Assembly (NCBI GenBank): GCA_947359465.1
Contig: OX375879.1
Span: forward strand, 89,131,578 to 89,195,577
Reading direction: 5' to 3'
Length of the DNA stretch: 64,000 nt
Origin: Metellina segmentata
Lineage: Eukaryota; Arthropoda; Arachnida; Araneae; Tetragnathidae
How positions within the stretch are numbered: position 1 is the stretch's first letter; the number at the start of each line of letters is the position of its first letter. The notes beneath the pieces are model-generated. The model made no database searches. It was not told the origin of the DNA and saw only the letters and a list, made by a program, of their open reading frames with translations. This document shows positions 23,900 to 35,611 of this stretch, in pieces. Both the position numbers and the translations under genes were made by a program.

Positions 23900-24862
23900 C
23901 TAGCCAGCACGGCGTTACCCGTGACAGTTCTTTTCGCGGGGTCAGGTGTGACCACTGCTCGCTAACCCCCGATGATTGCTACGAATTCCCATTTGGTTTG
24001 CGAAGTAAACGAAACGGGAATTCGTAGCCTATTGGATAACAGTCATTACGGCGTTACCTGTGGTGTTTGCTTACCTGCCAAAATCGAATTGCGAAGAGAT
24101 CCAATCGGCGTGACGTCACATTCTGTTGCGAAAATATAAATATTTAATTGAAATATTATTTATAAAAGAAATTTCAACGTATAAGGTATCTATCATGTGT
24201 AAAATTTTCCACAGATTTCAAATCAGTTAAAAATTTTGTTCTATCTTTAACGATCGCTGAGATAGAAAAAAGCACTGAAGAACGACAGTCATAACTATCA
24301 TTTATTTTGCTTCATTCGAATCCGTTTCTCAGGATATCAAAATGAATTAATCTCGAATAAAACGAAGGTCAATCATCGCTACGGCGTTCGTAATGGAAAA
24401 AATATAAAAGTTTCACTTTAAAAATTATCTATTTAAAGAAAATCTTATTTTTAGGTATCGATCTAATGTGATATTTCCCGCATATTTCGAATGCTTTAAA
24501 ATTTTTACTTTGTCTTTAACGATCTATGAGATAAAAAAAAACTACATATATATAGTTAAAACTTTATTTGTTTTTTTAGTCTGCTGACAAATCGTTCCTC
24601 CGCAAAATGAAACGGAAAAGGTAAATTTAAAATCTGTGATCCTTTTTGCTGTTGCCATTCTGAGGAAAACAATAATAATTAAATTCCATTAAATTTATTT
24701 TTAAATGTACTAGATTGAAATTTAAAATTAGGGTGGGATAGAAAAATCGCAAAAAAATCGGACTACATGTGTGCCAAATCCCATTATTGTAAATGTCATA
24801 GATTCGTCAGGACAGTCCACACATACCACACACACGAGCACTCCCTTTTAAAATAGTAGAGA
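23900..24862 (-). mobile_element. Non-autonomous Helitron (minus)
   Basis: On the minus strand it starts TCTCTACTATTTTAAAAGGG, the classic Helitron 5' motif TCTCTACTA, and ends with a CACGG-loop-CCGTG hairpin and CTAG, followed by T. 963 bp. The interior TTTTCCACAGATTTCAAAT... and CTTTAACGATC are shared with fragments at 49.05 and 52.86 kb. No Rep/helicase coding. Confidence 0.85.
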
Positions 24863-25074
24863 AGGATACAACTGTTCCACCCGGCCTACATCTTTCATGA
24901 ATATAGATCGGATGTCAATAGCATAAGTATTGTGGTTCGTTTTGCCAGTTCAGACACAACAGAACTCATCTTGATTGAGCGGTTGCCGTGGTTTCGTAGA
25001 ATTACTCGCACCGCAGATTCGGTTTCTTCCTGGGAGTATTTCTCTCTTCTATGCCAGTAAACCTTCCCTTCCAG

Positions 25075-25450
25075 GGCCTCGTTATCCCGGTTGGTAGAGT
25101 AGCGGTTTATAAACAAGAGTTTCGAGATTGAAACTCTGCCCAACTAAAGACCGTCGTTTGCACGGGGCTGGTGTACGTTAAATTTGTCGGGATCTTAAAT
25201 GTCCTCACGTTAATGTGGTGCGAATGTTAGAGAATGGGGTGCCGGGTCAGGGATTGTTCTCGTCACCTGACCGTGGTTCAATATGACAAGGTCCTTGGAT
25301 CTTTCTTCGGGATTGATCCCGGACCGCCGCCGATGGCAAAGTGTTGGTCCGGTGCGATCTATCTTTCTTGTATGTGTATGTCCATTGTTTCGCCCGTTTA
25401 TGCCAAATTAGCAAATTGTGCCGCAACAACTAACTATAGATCAAGCTGCA
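25075..25450 (+). repeat. SINE with tRNA-like head type 2 (family 1 body)
   Basis: The head has box A-like GGTAGAGTAGCGG and box B-like GAGATTGAAACTC. The usual body follows directly (AAAGACCGTCGT, GCTGGTGTACGTTAAAT, CACCTGACCGTGGTTC, GGGATTGATCCCGGACCG). The head differs from that of the 26.7, 42.9, 43.4 and 54.9 kb copies. A minus-strand 82-codon frame overlapping the head is not a gene. Confidence 0.65.
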
Positions 25451-26691
25451 GATAACCAGCCGTAGCTGTTTTATTCGTATGCTGTATTTTTTTTTTCATA
25501 AAATCGTGAGAGGGGGAAATCATTCTGAAAAGTCAGCGACTGATGTTATTTAATATGGGATGCAAAACCGCTTTCCCAACCGTAACAAAATATATTTGTT
25601 AAATATGTACCTTGGGACGCAAAACTCAACCAACCATTTTTACATATGATAGCTGACTAAGATATTCATACATTTCGAAATGGAGACATGTTTATTGAAT
25701 GTGACACGCGTTTCATTGGGAGGAAAATGAAACGATTAAAATGCGCATTTGTCATCCGTTTTCTAGTAGCATATGTGAATAGGTGTTAGAATTGTCTGGA
25801 TTGTTACATGACAGCTCGCAAAATCTTGTCACTGCTCCTCCTATGATCAAAACAAGACATGGAATTTGAATTGCAACGACGACCAGACCAACTTTTCCCA
25901 AGATTGCGATTACTTTTGCATACATTTTTTGGGGAATCGAGGGAATACGTGTGAATGTTCTTTAATGAAGTGTATGGACAGCTATAGTCAGCAGTTAAAA
26001 CACTCCCAACGGGAACCACCGTGGATCCATGGGTTTGATTTTTGTGCTGTGGGTTGTGGAGGGACCCAGGTTCGATTTGAGTTATTTTATTCGTCTATGT
26101 CAGTACATGTCTCCTCCCTGAGTGTATATCTCTTTGCTGTGTTCATAAAAATTTCCTTGCCTGACGTTGTATGTCGTGTTTGGCGTAGATTGGCCAAATA
26201 TGATGCTTTTGCCATAACAACCCCAAGCCACCCAACCAATCCTCAACATTATTAGAAGCTACCACCCTATATTCGAAGATTTTTAGTTATGTCCACTAAT
26301 CATTTCAAGGAAATGAAAGTTGAAAAATGTGACAATGTCTTCCTGTCAATACATCTCTCTATATTAAAGAAAGTTACCGCCACCACTGCTGCCGCAGGAA
26401 TGAAAGCTGCTCGCCTTTTTTTCCCCTCGGTTCTTAGACGGTTTTCCGATAAAGTACGGATCAGAAAATTACAAAATTGACATGATTTGTTCAAAATTGT
26501 ACGGGGAACAAGACTAATAAGATTTATTTCCGATGCGGCTATTAGTTTAGGGTTACGTGTCAGAGTTGAAAGAGAGAAAATTCTCTTCAGTCGTGATTTT
26601 TTTTTTAAGTACCTATGAATGCGAATTTTTGCTAGACGCCGGGTGTTTTAAGAAATTTCAATTTGGTTCCTGATAATATTTCTTTTTATTT
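25451..26691. other. No supported gene
   Basis: The 129-codon plus frame (25866-26255) and the paired frames at 26289-26494 have no recognisable domain. Confidence 0.4.
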
Positions 26692-26705
26692 CGGGAAAAA
26701 TCGGG

Positions 26706-27027
26706 TAATGGTAATGGTAATTTTAGTTAACGTCGTACTAGAGCAACACAACGGGCTATTGACGACGGTCCGGAATCAGTCCCTTAAGGGAAAGATTCGA
26801 GGACAAAACCTCGTAATTTTGAACCACGGTCAGATGACGAAGGCAACACCTGAGCTGGCACCCCACTCTCCAAACTTCCACGCCAACCCAACGTGAGGAC
26901 TTTCGGCCACGGCAGATTTAAGGTGCACCAGCCGCCTCTACACCATACGTTTACAAACATCCATGCCCGGACCCGGATTCGAACCAGGAACCTTCCGATC
27001 TAGAGGCTAACACCTTAACCACTATAC
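26706..27027 (-). repeat. Full-length young SINE (family 1) with 14-bp target duplication
   Basis: Complete tRNA-derived SINE in minus orientation: a head with a good B box (GGTTCGAATCC on the minus strand), body, and an ATTACC-type 3' tail. CGGGAAAAATCGGG is repeated exactly at 26692-26705 and 27028-27041, giving a target-site duplication of 13-14 bp. SINEs of this type move by LINE-encoded reverse transcription. Confidence 0.92.
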
Positions 27028-27092
27028 CGGGAAAAATCGGGACATTTTCGATTTTTTTTTTTTAACTGTCATATCTATTGGGCAATCCCATA

Positions 27093-28988
27093 TGTAACGG
27101 ACGTATCATTGGGAGATAAAAGCATTTCTCACCTGTACAAAATTCAAATATGTGATTTTTTTTTAAATATTTGTATAGAGGATAACTATCTCTAAAAAGT
27201 ATCACTACTAAACATTTTAATTTAAAAAACAGAAATAGATTTAATACATACTTTAGATGTGTAACGGACGTATCCCTTTAGGGAAAAAATTGTGTCACTC
27301 TGAACACAATTGACAAATCGTCTGATGTTTACAAAGGAAAATAATGAAAATTTGTTTTTTATGAATGAAGAAGATTCAAAGATATTAAAAATGCATAGAT
27401 TTTCTCATTTGTGGACAGTTTGAATTTTTAACAAAGTTTTCAAACTGTAACGGATGTATCATCTTTTGAATTACATACACTGTTTTATGATTACTTATTG
27501 TACAAAATATGTTACAATAAAATTTTACCATAACTAAAAGAAAAATAATAATAATTAAACATTACCATAATAAATAACAGGAAAAATCATAATCTAATGA
27601 AATTTTCAAAATTTAGTGGAACTACACAATAATAAAACATTTTTAGTTAAAAAAATTGTACATTTTAAATAATACATCAAATGTCAATCTAAATTGATTA
27701 TCTATTGATTCATAAATTATGTCTACAGTATCTTCTTCATTCACTACAGAAATGTCAACATTTTCTGGCCAAAAAAAATTTTGTCCAAGTCCTTTTTTTT
27801 TTTTTTAATTTTACTCTGATTGAACTATGGACTGAAATCACTTGTCCCACAAATTCTTTTTTTTTGTTTCCCTTTTCTGTAGTTAGTTTTATAATGATCC
27901 ATGAGCAGAAAGTTATACTGTCATTACTGGATACAGATTTATATTGGTCGGCTGCATTTTTGTTAACTTTTTCAGAAAATGTTTTTGATCTAAAGTGAAA
28001 AGGAGTTCCAAATTTTCTAGAACTTTCTGAAACATACACAATATTTTTCGAATTTGCTATTACACTGTGGAGTGAGTGAGTCTTTGGAATTGTTCGTAGG
28101 CCTTTAAATCGCTCGTTTAAGTTGTTAATGTTGATTTCATTTGTTTTTTTTTTACACACAAAGATTATATTTGTTTTCTGAGTGTTTTCCCTGAGCACAG
28201 TAACAAAATTTTCTGCATTCAGAATTGTTAATTGTCTTGATTTAATTTTTTGCCACATTTGAAAGTTCACTTGGCCACCTACACCATCAAGTGCGTCTAT
28301 TCCATGGGATGTGGCGAAGAAACGCCAGTTGAGTTGAACTTCAAAATCTTCTTCTATATATGTAATATTGAGCAAAATTAAACATCTGTTTGAAATTTTG
28401 TGAAGCACCATCTGAAAATATATTAACTTCCTTTAACTTAGGAAGTTTAGTCTTCAAGTCTTTAATTATTGCTTCATGGAAAGAATGGACTGCATATTTA
28501 TCATGTTGCATGTAGTTAGATATGATGGCATATGATTCAACAGTTCTGCATGGTAACCAGCAATGTAAATAGTGACCGCAGTAAAATTAAATAAACTCAC
28601 CTTTTTGTCAATAATTCAACATCTTATCTAACAAGAAAAACTTGTGTTTCAATTTCAATATCATCACAACAAATATTCCATTTGGGTTTGCCAGATTTGA
28701 ATTTTAATTTGTCGCCAAATAATAAAAAAAGGACAACTTGTCAATTCAAGTATTAGATAGTAAAGATAAGGCACAAATTGTCTTTTTCCTGATAAAAAAA
28801 AATAATTTCCACTTCAATTTTTTGTACTTAATATTGTCCTTTTATACATTAATAATTTTTTATTCTTAAATCAACATGGCAACTTTTTTCCTTTCAAATT
28901 TGTAGAACCACTGCCCATGTAATACAAATGATATGTTTGCTACACAGTAGTGATACGTCCGTTACATATCAATGATACGTCTGTTACA
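27093..28988 (-). mobile_element. DNA transposon with inverted clusters of a 17-bp repeat
   Basis: TGTAACGGACGTATCAT occurs in plus orientation at 27093, 27260 and 27446 (last one GGATG) and in the opposite orientation at 28951 and 28972. The clusters enclose the transposase pseudogene on the minus strand. This looks like subterminal transposase-binding repeats. True ends were not found. Confidence 0.6.
27655..28570 (-). pseudogene. Transposase-like pseudogene, SDGA / FFATSHG family
   Basis: Minus strand. The first readable segment is TVESYAIISNYMQHDKYAV, then VNIFSDGASQNFKQMFNFAQYYIYR. A frameshift near 28.35 kb leads into DFEVQLNWRFFATSHGIDALDGVGG, then NFVTVLREN, IIFVCKKK, LRTIPKTHS and FVGQVISV. 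A second frameshift at a poly-T run (about 27.79 kb) leads to FWPENVDISVVNEEDTVDII. The order SDGA, FFATSHG-x4-DG-GG, FWP-EED is one I associate with poorly classified animal DNA-transposon proteins, possibly Sola-like; the superfamily name is unsure. Conserved acidic residues (SDGA, DGVGG) could be catalytic. Inactive copy. Confidence 0.65.
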
Positions 28989-30305
28989 CATTTAAAAAAA
29001 TATATTTGCATTAAAAAATATATATTTTTATCTTACATTATTATGCTTGTTGTGTTGTTTCAGTAATATTGAACGTCTATACTTGTAACTAATGTGATCA
29101 GAAAACTTTTTCCCAAAAATTTAATATAAATACTTTCTTTCATTTTTATCAGTTTTTTTTATAGTATACTACCATATCATTACTGGAGATTTAAAAGATT
29201 CGGATATTATATGTTCCTCGATCAGAAATATGGTAATAAATATGATATGCCCAAACCAAGTGCTATAGTAAATTTTTTTTTAACCAACTTTAAATGACTT
29301 CTACATTTATACAAAGGTATATAATTACTATTCGTTGATTGATTCTAATAGCCAGACAAATTACCTTTATTTTGATGTAACATATTCTTTTGCTATTAAT
29401 GGGAAAGCTGAGTCAAATATTTTAGCAGGATCGCAATTCAGCCTGAGAAATATTTTCCCAAAACGACCCGCTTCCTTTACCTCTCTTCTTACGCACTGGC
29501 ATAGCTATTTTAAATGCTCCCAAAAGTTTTCTGATGAAAAGAGGGCATCTTTAAGGTATTAATATTAAAATTTTGTAAAGATGAGAATATCGAATGATGT
29601 GGGTAATATGGAAAAAACTGCAATGTCATGGCAAATAAATTTTGGTGCATCGAGTTCGTGTACGGAACTTATCTGACATGTATTTGAATTGTATTCAAAT
29701 TCCTCTCATGCGTGAGGAATATCCGTTTCGACATTTTCTTTCTAAATTCTTAAACTACTACTCTTTCATGAGATCCATTTAAAATATGGAGATTGAAATG
29801 CTACTTTATTTACCTTGATGTTGCTTGGAAATATAGACATTTTTCTTTACTTCGTGTGCCTTAAGACAATGCTAAAAACAACCTTCATATGAAACTTTCG
29901 TCCGTTTATGAGAACATAATCCATGAGTCCTCTGACGATCTGAAGGCTGCCGTTGCATCGTTGGAAAAGTTACCTGAGAAAAAATATTGATAGTTAGGGC
30001 TAGGAATTTTGACTAAAAAATTGTTTTTAAAAGTGCGCTTATACGAAAGAAAAACTAAAAATATGTGCTATGAAACAAAATTGAACAAAAATGCTCAAAA
30101 TTATTATTTTTATTTCCAAGTAGAACTCTTATTTTCAAAAAGAGGTGCGTGAAACAAATTTAATCTGTTGACTTGCTGTGTAAACGTACTTCTTTTTATT
30201 CAGAAGCCACTTAGGAGCCCATAAAAAAAACAATTAATGTTATCCCTTTTTTTTTTCATCGACATTTGTTTCATTAAAACTTCCCTATAAAAATAACCTG
30301 TTAAA
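28989..30305. other. No supported gene
   Basis: A+T-rich; a 75-codon plus frame (29335-29562) lacks recognisable features. Confidence 0.4.
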
Positions 30306-30307
30306 TA

Positions 30308-31610
30308 TAGAGGCTGTTCACACATTTTTTAGACGATTTTGGTTAGCGGTAATAAAAAATCGTTTGATGCAAAAGAAATAATTGCAGTTGTACTATGTTT
30401 TTAAAAGTCAAAATTATCGTCTGCGGCTTGAGAGGTTTGTTTTTATTCAAAATGGCGTTTTTAATCAAACAGTGGTTCGAAGGCTATGTTTATGCTCTTT
30501 CCGAAGAGAAATATTCATATTCCGTTTTCCAAAAACGATGTGAAAGTCATGGTTTTGTGAACGATCTAAAGCGTCGATAGGTAATATCGTCAACAAAAAA
30601 GGAAAAAAACGTCAAATTGGAGCCTTAAGTGGGACAAAAATTCCAAACAAGTATCCAAGGAAGAAACGGACATCTTCGACTATTGCAAAGGTACGTTGTT
30701 TAATGTTAAAAGAAAATCCCCCTAGTCAAAGGACAGTTGCAAAATCATTAAAATGATCGGTGTCCACTGTAAACAAAATGATAAACGTTGGTTTAATTCT
30801 TAAGAAAGCGAAAAAACGCAATGTGCGATATGCTTTCTCCAAAGCATATCGCTGAACGCAGGACACGCTGCCGAATTCTATATGAGAAACACTTATCCAA
30901 AGAAATATGGAAAAAAATTGTCACAATAGATGAATCATGGGTATATTTAAATGATTGCAGCAAAAAAAGATCAATCTATTATCATAAAAGGGGAAAAAAA
31001 ATTAAGTACATGGTTCACAGAATCGAAAGAAAGTTTTTCTAAGGGATTCATGATTGTTGCTGGTTTTTCATATAATTGCAAGTTAAAAATAAATAGAGTA
31101 ATTAAAAATGTCAAGATTAACTCCAAATACTATCAGGAACATATTTTATCGCCAATTTTTCTGAATGAAATACCATCGCTTTACCCACATTGCCATCAAT
31201 CTGTGGAACTCCATCAAGACAAAGCTAGCAGTCACACATCAAAATCCACTGAAAAAATATTAAAAGAAATGGAACAAAAAACCGGTATCAAGGCCATGCC
31301 CTTCACTGATACCCCTACTAAATCTACCGATGTATCACCTATGAATTTTTGTGCTTTCGGATTTTTAAAATCTGCATTATCCAAACGTCGTCCCACAACC
31401 CTTACAGGACTCTGGAAAGCTGTTCAGGAGGAATGGGATAGAATACCTCTTCTGACACTTCCAAAGGCATTATTATCCTGGAAATTACGGTGTCGAAGGA
31501 TAGTTCAGAATAAGGGCTATCAAATAGAACATTTAAAACATAAGAATTTTATGTAATTTAGTTTTGTGAATGCAATATACACTGTCTAAAAAATGTGTGA
31601 ACAGCCTCTG
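30308..31610 (+). mobile_element. Mariner-type element with TIRs (DD41D group)
   Basis: Ends match as inverted repeats over about 27 bp (AGAGGCTGTTCACACATTTT..., with one change near the tip), flanked by TA at 30306-30307 and 31611-31612. 1.3 kb. Contains the transposase listed next. Confidence 0.9.
30395..31556 (+). pseudogene. DD41D-type (rosa/VISITOR-like) mariner transposase, catalytic Asp to Asn
   Basis: The N-terminal segment (WFEGYVYALSEEKYSYSVFQK) ends at a TAG at 30578. The middle resumes at 30821 (KHIAERRTRCRILYEKHL, VTIDESWVYLND, first Asp) and shifts frame near 31.0 kb. The C-terminal frame runs to 31556 with LHQDKASSHTS (second Asp) and SPMNFCAFGFLKSAL. In relatives the last motif is SPMDF; here the codon at 31344-31346 is AAT (Asn). 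The spacing between second and third positions is 41 residues, which assigns it to the DD41D group. Frameshifts, a nonsense codon and the lost third acid mean no active transposase. Confidence 0.8.
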
Positions 31611-31612
31611 TA

Positions 31613-32214
31613 CAACTTTTTTAAGTTCTCTGTCACACTAAAAGACTATTTTGGTAACACAAAATATACCCGATGAAAGAAAACAAGAATGCAAAAATTC
31701 AACTTACGGTCTTAGATACATTCTGCTTCAAATTGAAAGTTTGAATATTCCTACAAAAACTTTAATGGATTGCTTTTAGTTCGCATTGCAAAATTCATGC
31801 AAAAACTAAAGTCCCATCTTTCTGATGACACTTTTCGATTATTTATTGATATTAGCTTAAAACTAATATGTCAAAGGTTTAAAAGACCTTGATGCACATG
31901 AAAGCAAAAGACATTTACGAAATACCACAATTTTTGATGCACACGTGAGTGTAGTCAACACTCACTTCCAACTGAATACTTAGGAATAGTAGTTGAACTT
32001 GTTAGTGAGACAGATGGATTAATCATAATCGAAAAGAATATTTTTAAAACTCAAATTAATTTCTCTCTTTGGTAGGCGAAGCTAAACTTTTTAGAACCCG
32101 GAGCAAATGAGGCTATGACGCACTCTGTACTAAACAAAATAAACGCATTTAACACTGATATAAAGTAAAATTATGGAAATAATTCGGATAAATACAGTAC
32201 TATTCGTCCCATAT
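31613..32214. other. No supported gene
   Basis: A+T-rich spacer. Confidence 0.4.
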
Positions 32215-33430
32215 CAGTCTCGTGTCCATAAATTAAGGATAATGCCAGCTCCGGCAAATAAAGGTTCAGAAACAAAACAAACGTGACTTATTCATAAAAC
32301 CCATTTATTAAACAAAAGATAAAGAAGAAAAAAGATGTATGATACCATTCATAAAAACTACGAATTTTGCTCAACTGGAGCAATTACAAAAAATATCGAC
32401 CTTACAAAAACTTAACATGACATGGTTGGTATGGTGGTTAATACATTGTATGTCTCCCAGACGATGAAATACAGTTCATACAACGAATAGGCATGCTGAG
32501 GATCAAATTAGCGAGCTGATCTTGGGGAAGATCACTCCACTCAGCAAGCAATGCTCTCCGAAATTCCGGTACACATGTCGGAGGTGGTTGACGGGCTGCA
32601 ACTCGTCGGCAAACCTTGTCTCACACATGCTCTATCGGATTCAAGTCATGTGAGAATGCTGTCCACTCCATACGGGTGATATACTGAGATTCAAGGCATT
32701 CGTTTATAATGTTTGCACGGTGAGGACAGGCGTTGTCATCCATAAACACAAATTCTGCGCCCATGGCACCCCTAAACATACGTACACATTGTTCCAGAAT
32801 GATGTACCGATACATTTGACCTCTCATATTTCCGATTCGAACATGTAGATCTGTTCGGGAGCCCAGTATAATTCTGATGCCTTGAAACTGTCTTACCCGT
32901 GGCTGAAGATAGCTGACGAGAAAGGTCGGATGCTGTGCTCCGTCTGCTTTTTGCAGTTACTGCCGAATTCCGGACGACATTCGGAGTTGTAACTCGGGGG
33001 TGACCTGTACTGTAACGTCTGCTATCATTTCCATCATTTTGGGATCGTTGCCAAAGCCTAGAGATAACATTTTGGGCGATTCCAAGTTCCACTGAAACTT
33101 CCGTCTGACTACGCCCACATTTCAGGCGGCCGATAATTATACCACGTAAAAAAATCATCGACATGCTTCCTCTGTGCCATAACTATTCGGTTGTGCCACT
33201 GAGTGGCTTACAGAACGCTTGTGAACAGTTTTACTTCTTTGCTACCATTCCTTATATACACCTCTCTTGCATCCTCGTCATTGTGACGTACTATCGGCGT
33301 CATCTGATGGCTTCCTGTAATTTGGATATTATTCTTGAAGATGTGTGCGATAATTCTACAGGTGAAATTTTTACTTTAGAGTTCGATTTCCGTGTGATTC
33401 TGAATTATCCTTAATTTATGGACATGAGTG
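32215..33430 (-). mobile_element. Tc1-like element D1, internally deleted
   Basis: Ends carry GTCCATAAATTAAGGATAAT and its complement; the right end is CATGAGTG next to TA. Transposase pieces are on the minus strand. The helix-turn-helix/GRPR half (33164-32830) is followed after a few residues by MDDNACPHRANI (second Asp) and HDLNPIEHV (Glu). The central part with the first catalytic Asp is missing, so it is non-autonomous. A relative with a larger deletion is at 39946-40774. Confidence 0.85.
32621..33164 (-). pseudogene. Internally deleted Tc1-like transposase (D1)
   Basis: The frame from 33164 gives MSMIFLRGIIIGRLKCGRSQTEVSVELGIAQNVISRLW (helix-turn-helix), then TGHPRVTTPNV (GRPR-like hook) and LSRQLSSATGKTVS. 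A second frame from 32827 gives MRGQMYRYIILEQCVRMF, FVFMDDNACPHRA, FSHDLNPIEHV, ending at TGA in place of Trp. About 80-100 residues usual between these blocks, including the first DDE Asp, are absent. Inactive. Confidence 0.85.
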
Positions 33431-34379
33431 TAGTTTGAATAGTAAATTATTGATCCCAATATTAATTTTTAATTGCCAAGAGTGTTAAAGACTCATCATT
33501 ATGGTCTCCAAGACAAAAGTAAAGTCGCCCCCCCCTCTAGTTTTGTATTCTGTAGTGAGAAGCTAATTTGATAGCCTAGTCTCTTTTCTGATTAGTGCGG
33601 TTGCAGGTAATGTGTCGTATGGTGTCCTGGTGACGAGGACGCACAGAAATACACTCATCGAAAATTAACACAAAATTTATTGTTAGCGTAACACTATGAT
33701 ATTCAAGGCCGCAATGGATCTGCGCCTATCTGACAATATTGGCTATGCCTAGGACGGACGTCCTGATTCTGACCCGGATGGTCGTCTGGTAGCACAGCCT
33801 GTGGCTACCAAAAAGTCTAGGCTGCAAAGGATCTGTCCCCTGGCCTATCTGCCGCTAACGGCAAAGTCTGCCTTGGCTTGAGGCTTCCAGGTGTTTGCGT
33901 CCAAACAGGGACAAGGTCGAAGTTTTTGTGGTAATCTGTCGATCGATGATGGTGAAAATTAATGAAAATCCTCTTCGGCTCGGCTTCGTGTGAGATAAAT
34001 CTGTGTTTACCCCCACGTCCGATGACACGCTTGCATCGTCTTTGTTGGAGGTCATCAATGGCGGTCGAGCCTAAGCGGGTAGCCTCCACGAAGAGAATGT
34101 GGGTGACCGAATGTCACGGTGGCTACATGAAAGGAGGAATCGTCTTTTAAACATTATAGTTCTTTAGATAGAGAGCAAAAAGCATTCACATATGTATATA
34201 ATACTATAAAATACTTCTATGACGAAAGTAATGGCAGCAACAGAAAATTTTTTTTATCCTACGCCCGTCTGTGGCATATGTGCCATCAGTCGACGAGCAG
34301 TCCAAAAAATTATGAAAAGGCAAAAAAGCGAGAATAAAAATTAGCCTCCATGGAGTTGTCTGTAATAAACTCTAAAACA
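33431..34379. other. Unassigned moderately G+C-rich segment
   Basis: 33640-34160 is less A+T-rich than its surroundings and starts with ACACTCATCGAAAATTAACA, which looks like a transposon terminus. The frames (33817-34089 minus, 33962-34150 plus) show no motif I recognise. Probably an unidentified repeat. Confidence 0.35.
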
Positions 34380-35130
34380 ATGGGGTCAGTTCTTGAGGTG
34401 GTCACCGATGGGGTCAAGTCCGGGAAGCGGGCCGACCATGAAAGAGTCTGAACATGACGTAGAAATTCTTGAGCAACTCGATCTGAGTGCGGACGAGCAT
34501 TATCTTGCTGGAAAATTACCCCTGGAAGACTATTTAGGAAAGGCCCCACGTGGGGTCGAAGAATGTCATCAACATAAGGCTGGCCCGTTAAGGTTCCACG
34601 TACCACAATTAGAGTGGACCGGCTATCATAGGCTATGGACCTCGAGACCATTACGCCTGCTGTGCAGGCAGTGTGTCGCGTGACAAGTGGAATTGTACCA
34701 TTCACCAGGGCGCATCCCCACCCGTACGCGGTTATCATCTGTCCCCAAAACGAACCGGAATTCATTACTAAACACCATGTTTTGCCAATCTGTGACATTC
34801 CACGTCGCTCTGGATTGGCACCACTGTGAACGGAGTCGCCGATGTTTCGTTGTTAAAGGCAGTACACAAAAAGGGCGCTTGTATTGCAGATTCGTCTCCG
34901 CAAGGCGTCTGGAAATGGTTTGTAGAACAACTGGCACCCCTACATCTGATTGTATCGTGAAACGAGTCACTGTGTGATCCACGAGCGCTTGCCGATCTTC
35001 GATCTACCTTCGATCCTCTCGCTTCGTCGTCTTCCTGGTCTCTCCAGACCCGGTACGTCGCACGTGGTGTCCTCTACTCCCAACATGTTCTGACGGCACA
35101 CTCCGAACCAACGCCTGTGGTTAGGAGGCC
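34380..35130 (-). pseudogene. Tc1-like transposase pseudogene (element E)
   Basis: Minus strand, in order: LSEFERGLL remnant (about 35.13 kb), VDHTVTRFTIQSDVGV, TISRRLAETNLQYKRP, VTDWQNMVFSNEFRFVLGTDDNRVRV (first catalytic Asp changed to Asn in FSNEFRF, where relatives have FSDESRF), a frameshift, AGVMVSRSIAYDSRSTLIV, GTLTGQPYVDDILRPHVGPFL, FQQDNARPHSDRVAQEFLRH (second Asp intact) and SARFPDLTPS. The third-acid block (PIEHVW) is lost where the sequence diverges. Family: Tc1/TCB1-like, DD34E. Inactive. Confidence 0.88.
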
Positions 35131-35611
35131 CCTCTCAAACTCGCTTAATTGTGAGAAATGTCTTCTCACACGTCTACCTGGCATTCTTCGTTTACTAAAG
35201 TCCTCCTAGAGTCGGATTGTGAACGTCACGTTCTTAAATCTTCCACTATGCGCCGGTTCCACTTCCTGATTGCAGCGATGCTGCAGGGTATGTGGTCATG
35301 CGCATTGGCACCAAAAATGGATCATTTGCATATCGGATCTCACTGTACTTATTTGCAAAGTTTCGCGATTGTAGCTTTCTTCCTTCTTGGTGCGCTATTT
35401 TCAATGTTCTTGAGTGTATTTTACTGTACGCAGAATCAGGCCCATGCTGGCCAGGGGGTCAGGAGGCCGTGTCCCCCTGCGCCCTTTGCCTCAAGAGCCC
35501 TTTTGAAACGAGACATCCACATTTGTAAAAATCTGTGTTTCTCGTGTCTTCACAGGACACCACTTGTTAAAAGTGCAAGTGCACTGTAAATATTCTTACT
35601 TTACGAATTGG
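35131..35611. other. No supported gene
   Basis: A 143-codon plus frame (35158-35589) starts over the degraded Tc1 N-terminal region on the other strand and has one hydrophobic stretch. I find no family and treat it as chance. Confidence 0.4.

Noticed and set aside
25866..26255. 129-codon frame as a gene
   Set aside because: No recognisable motif and no supporting context.
35158..35589. 143-codon frame with a hydrophobic stretch
   Set aside because: Overlaps the degraded N-terminal end of a Tc1 transposase on the other strand and shows no family features.
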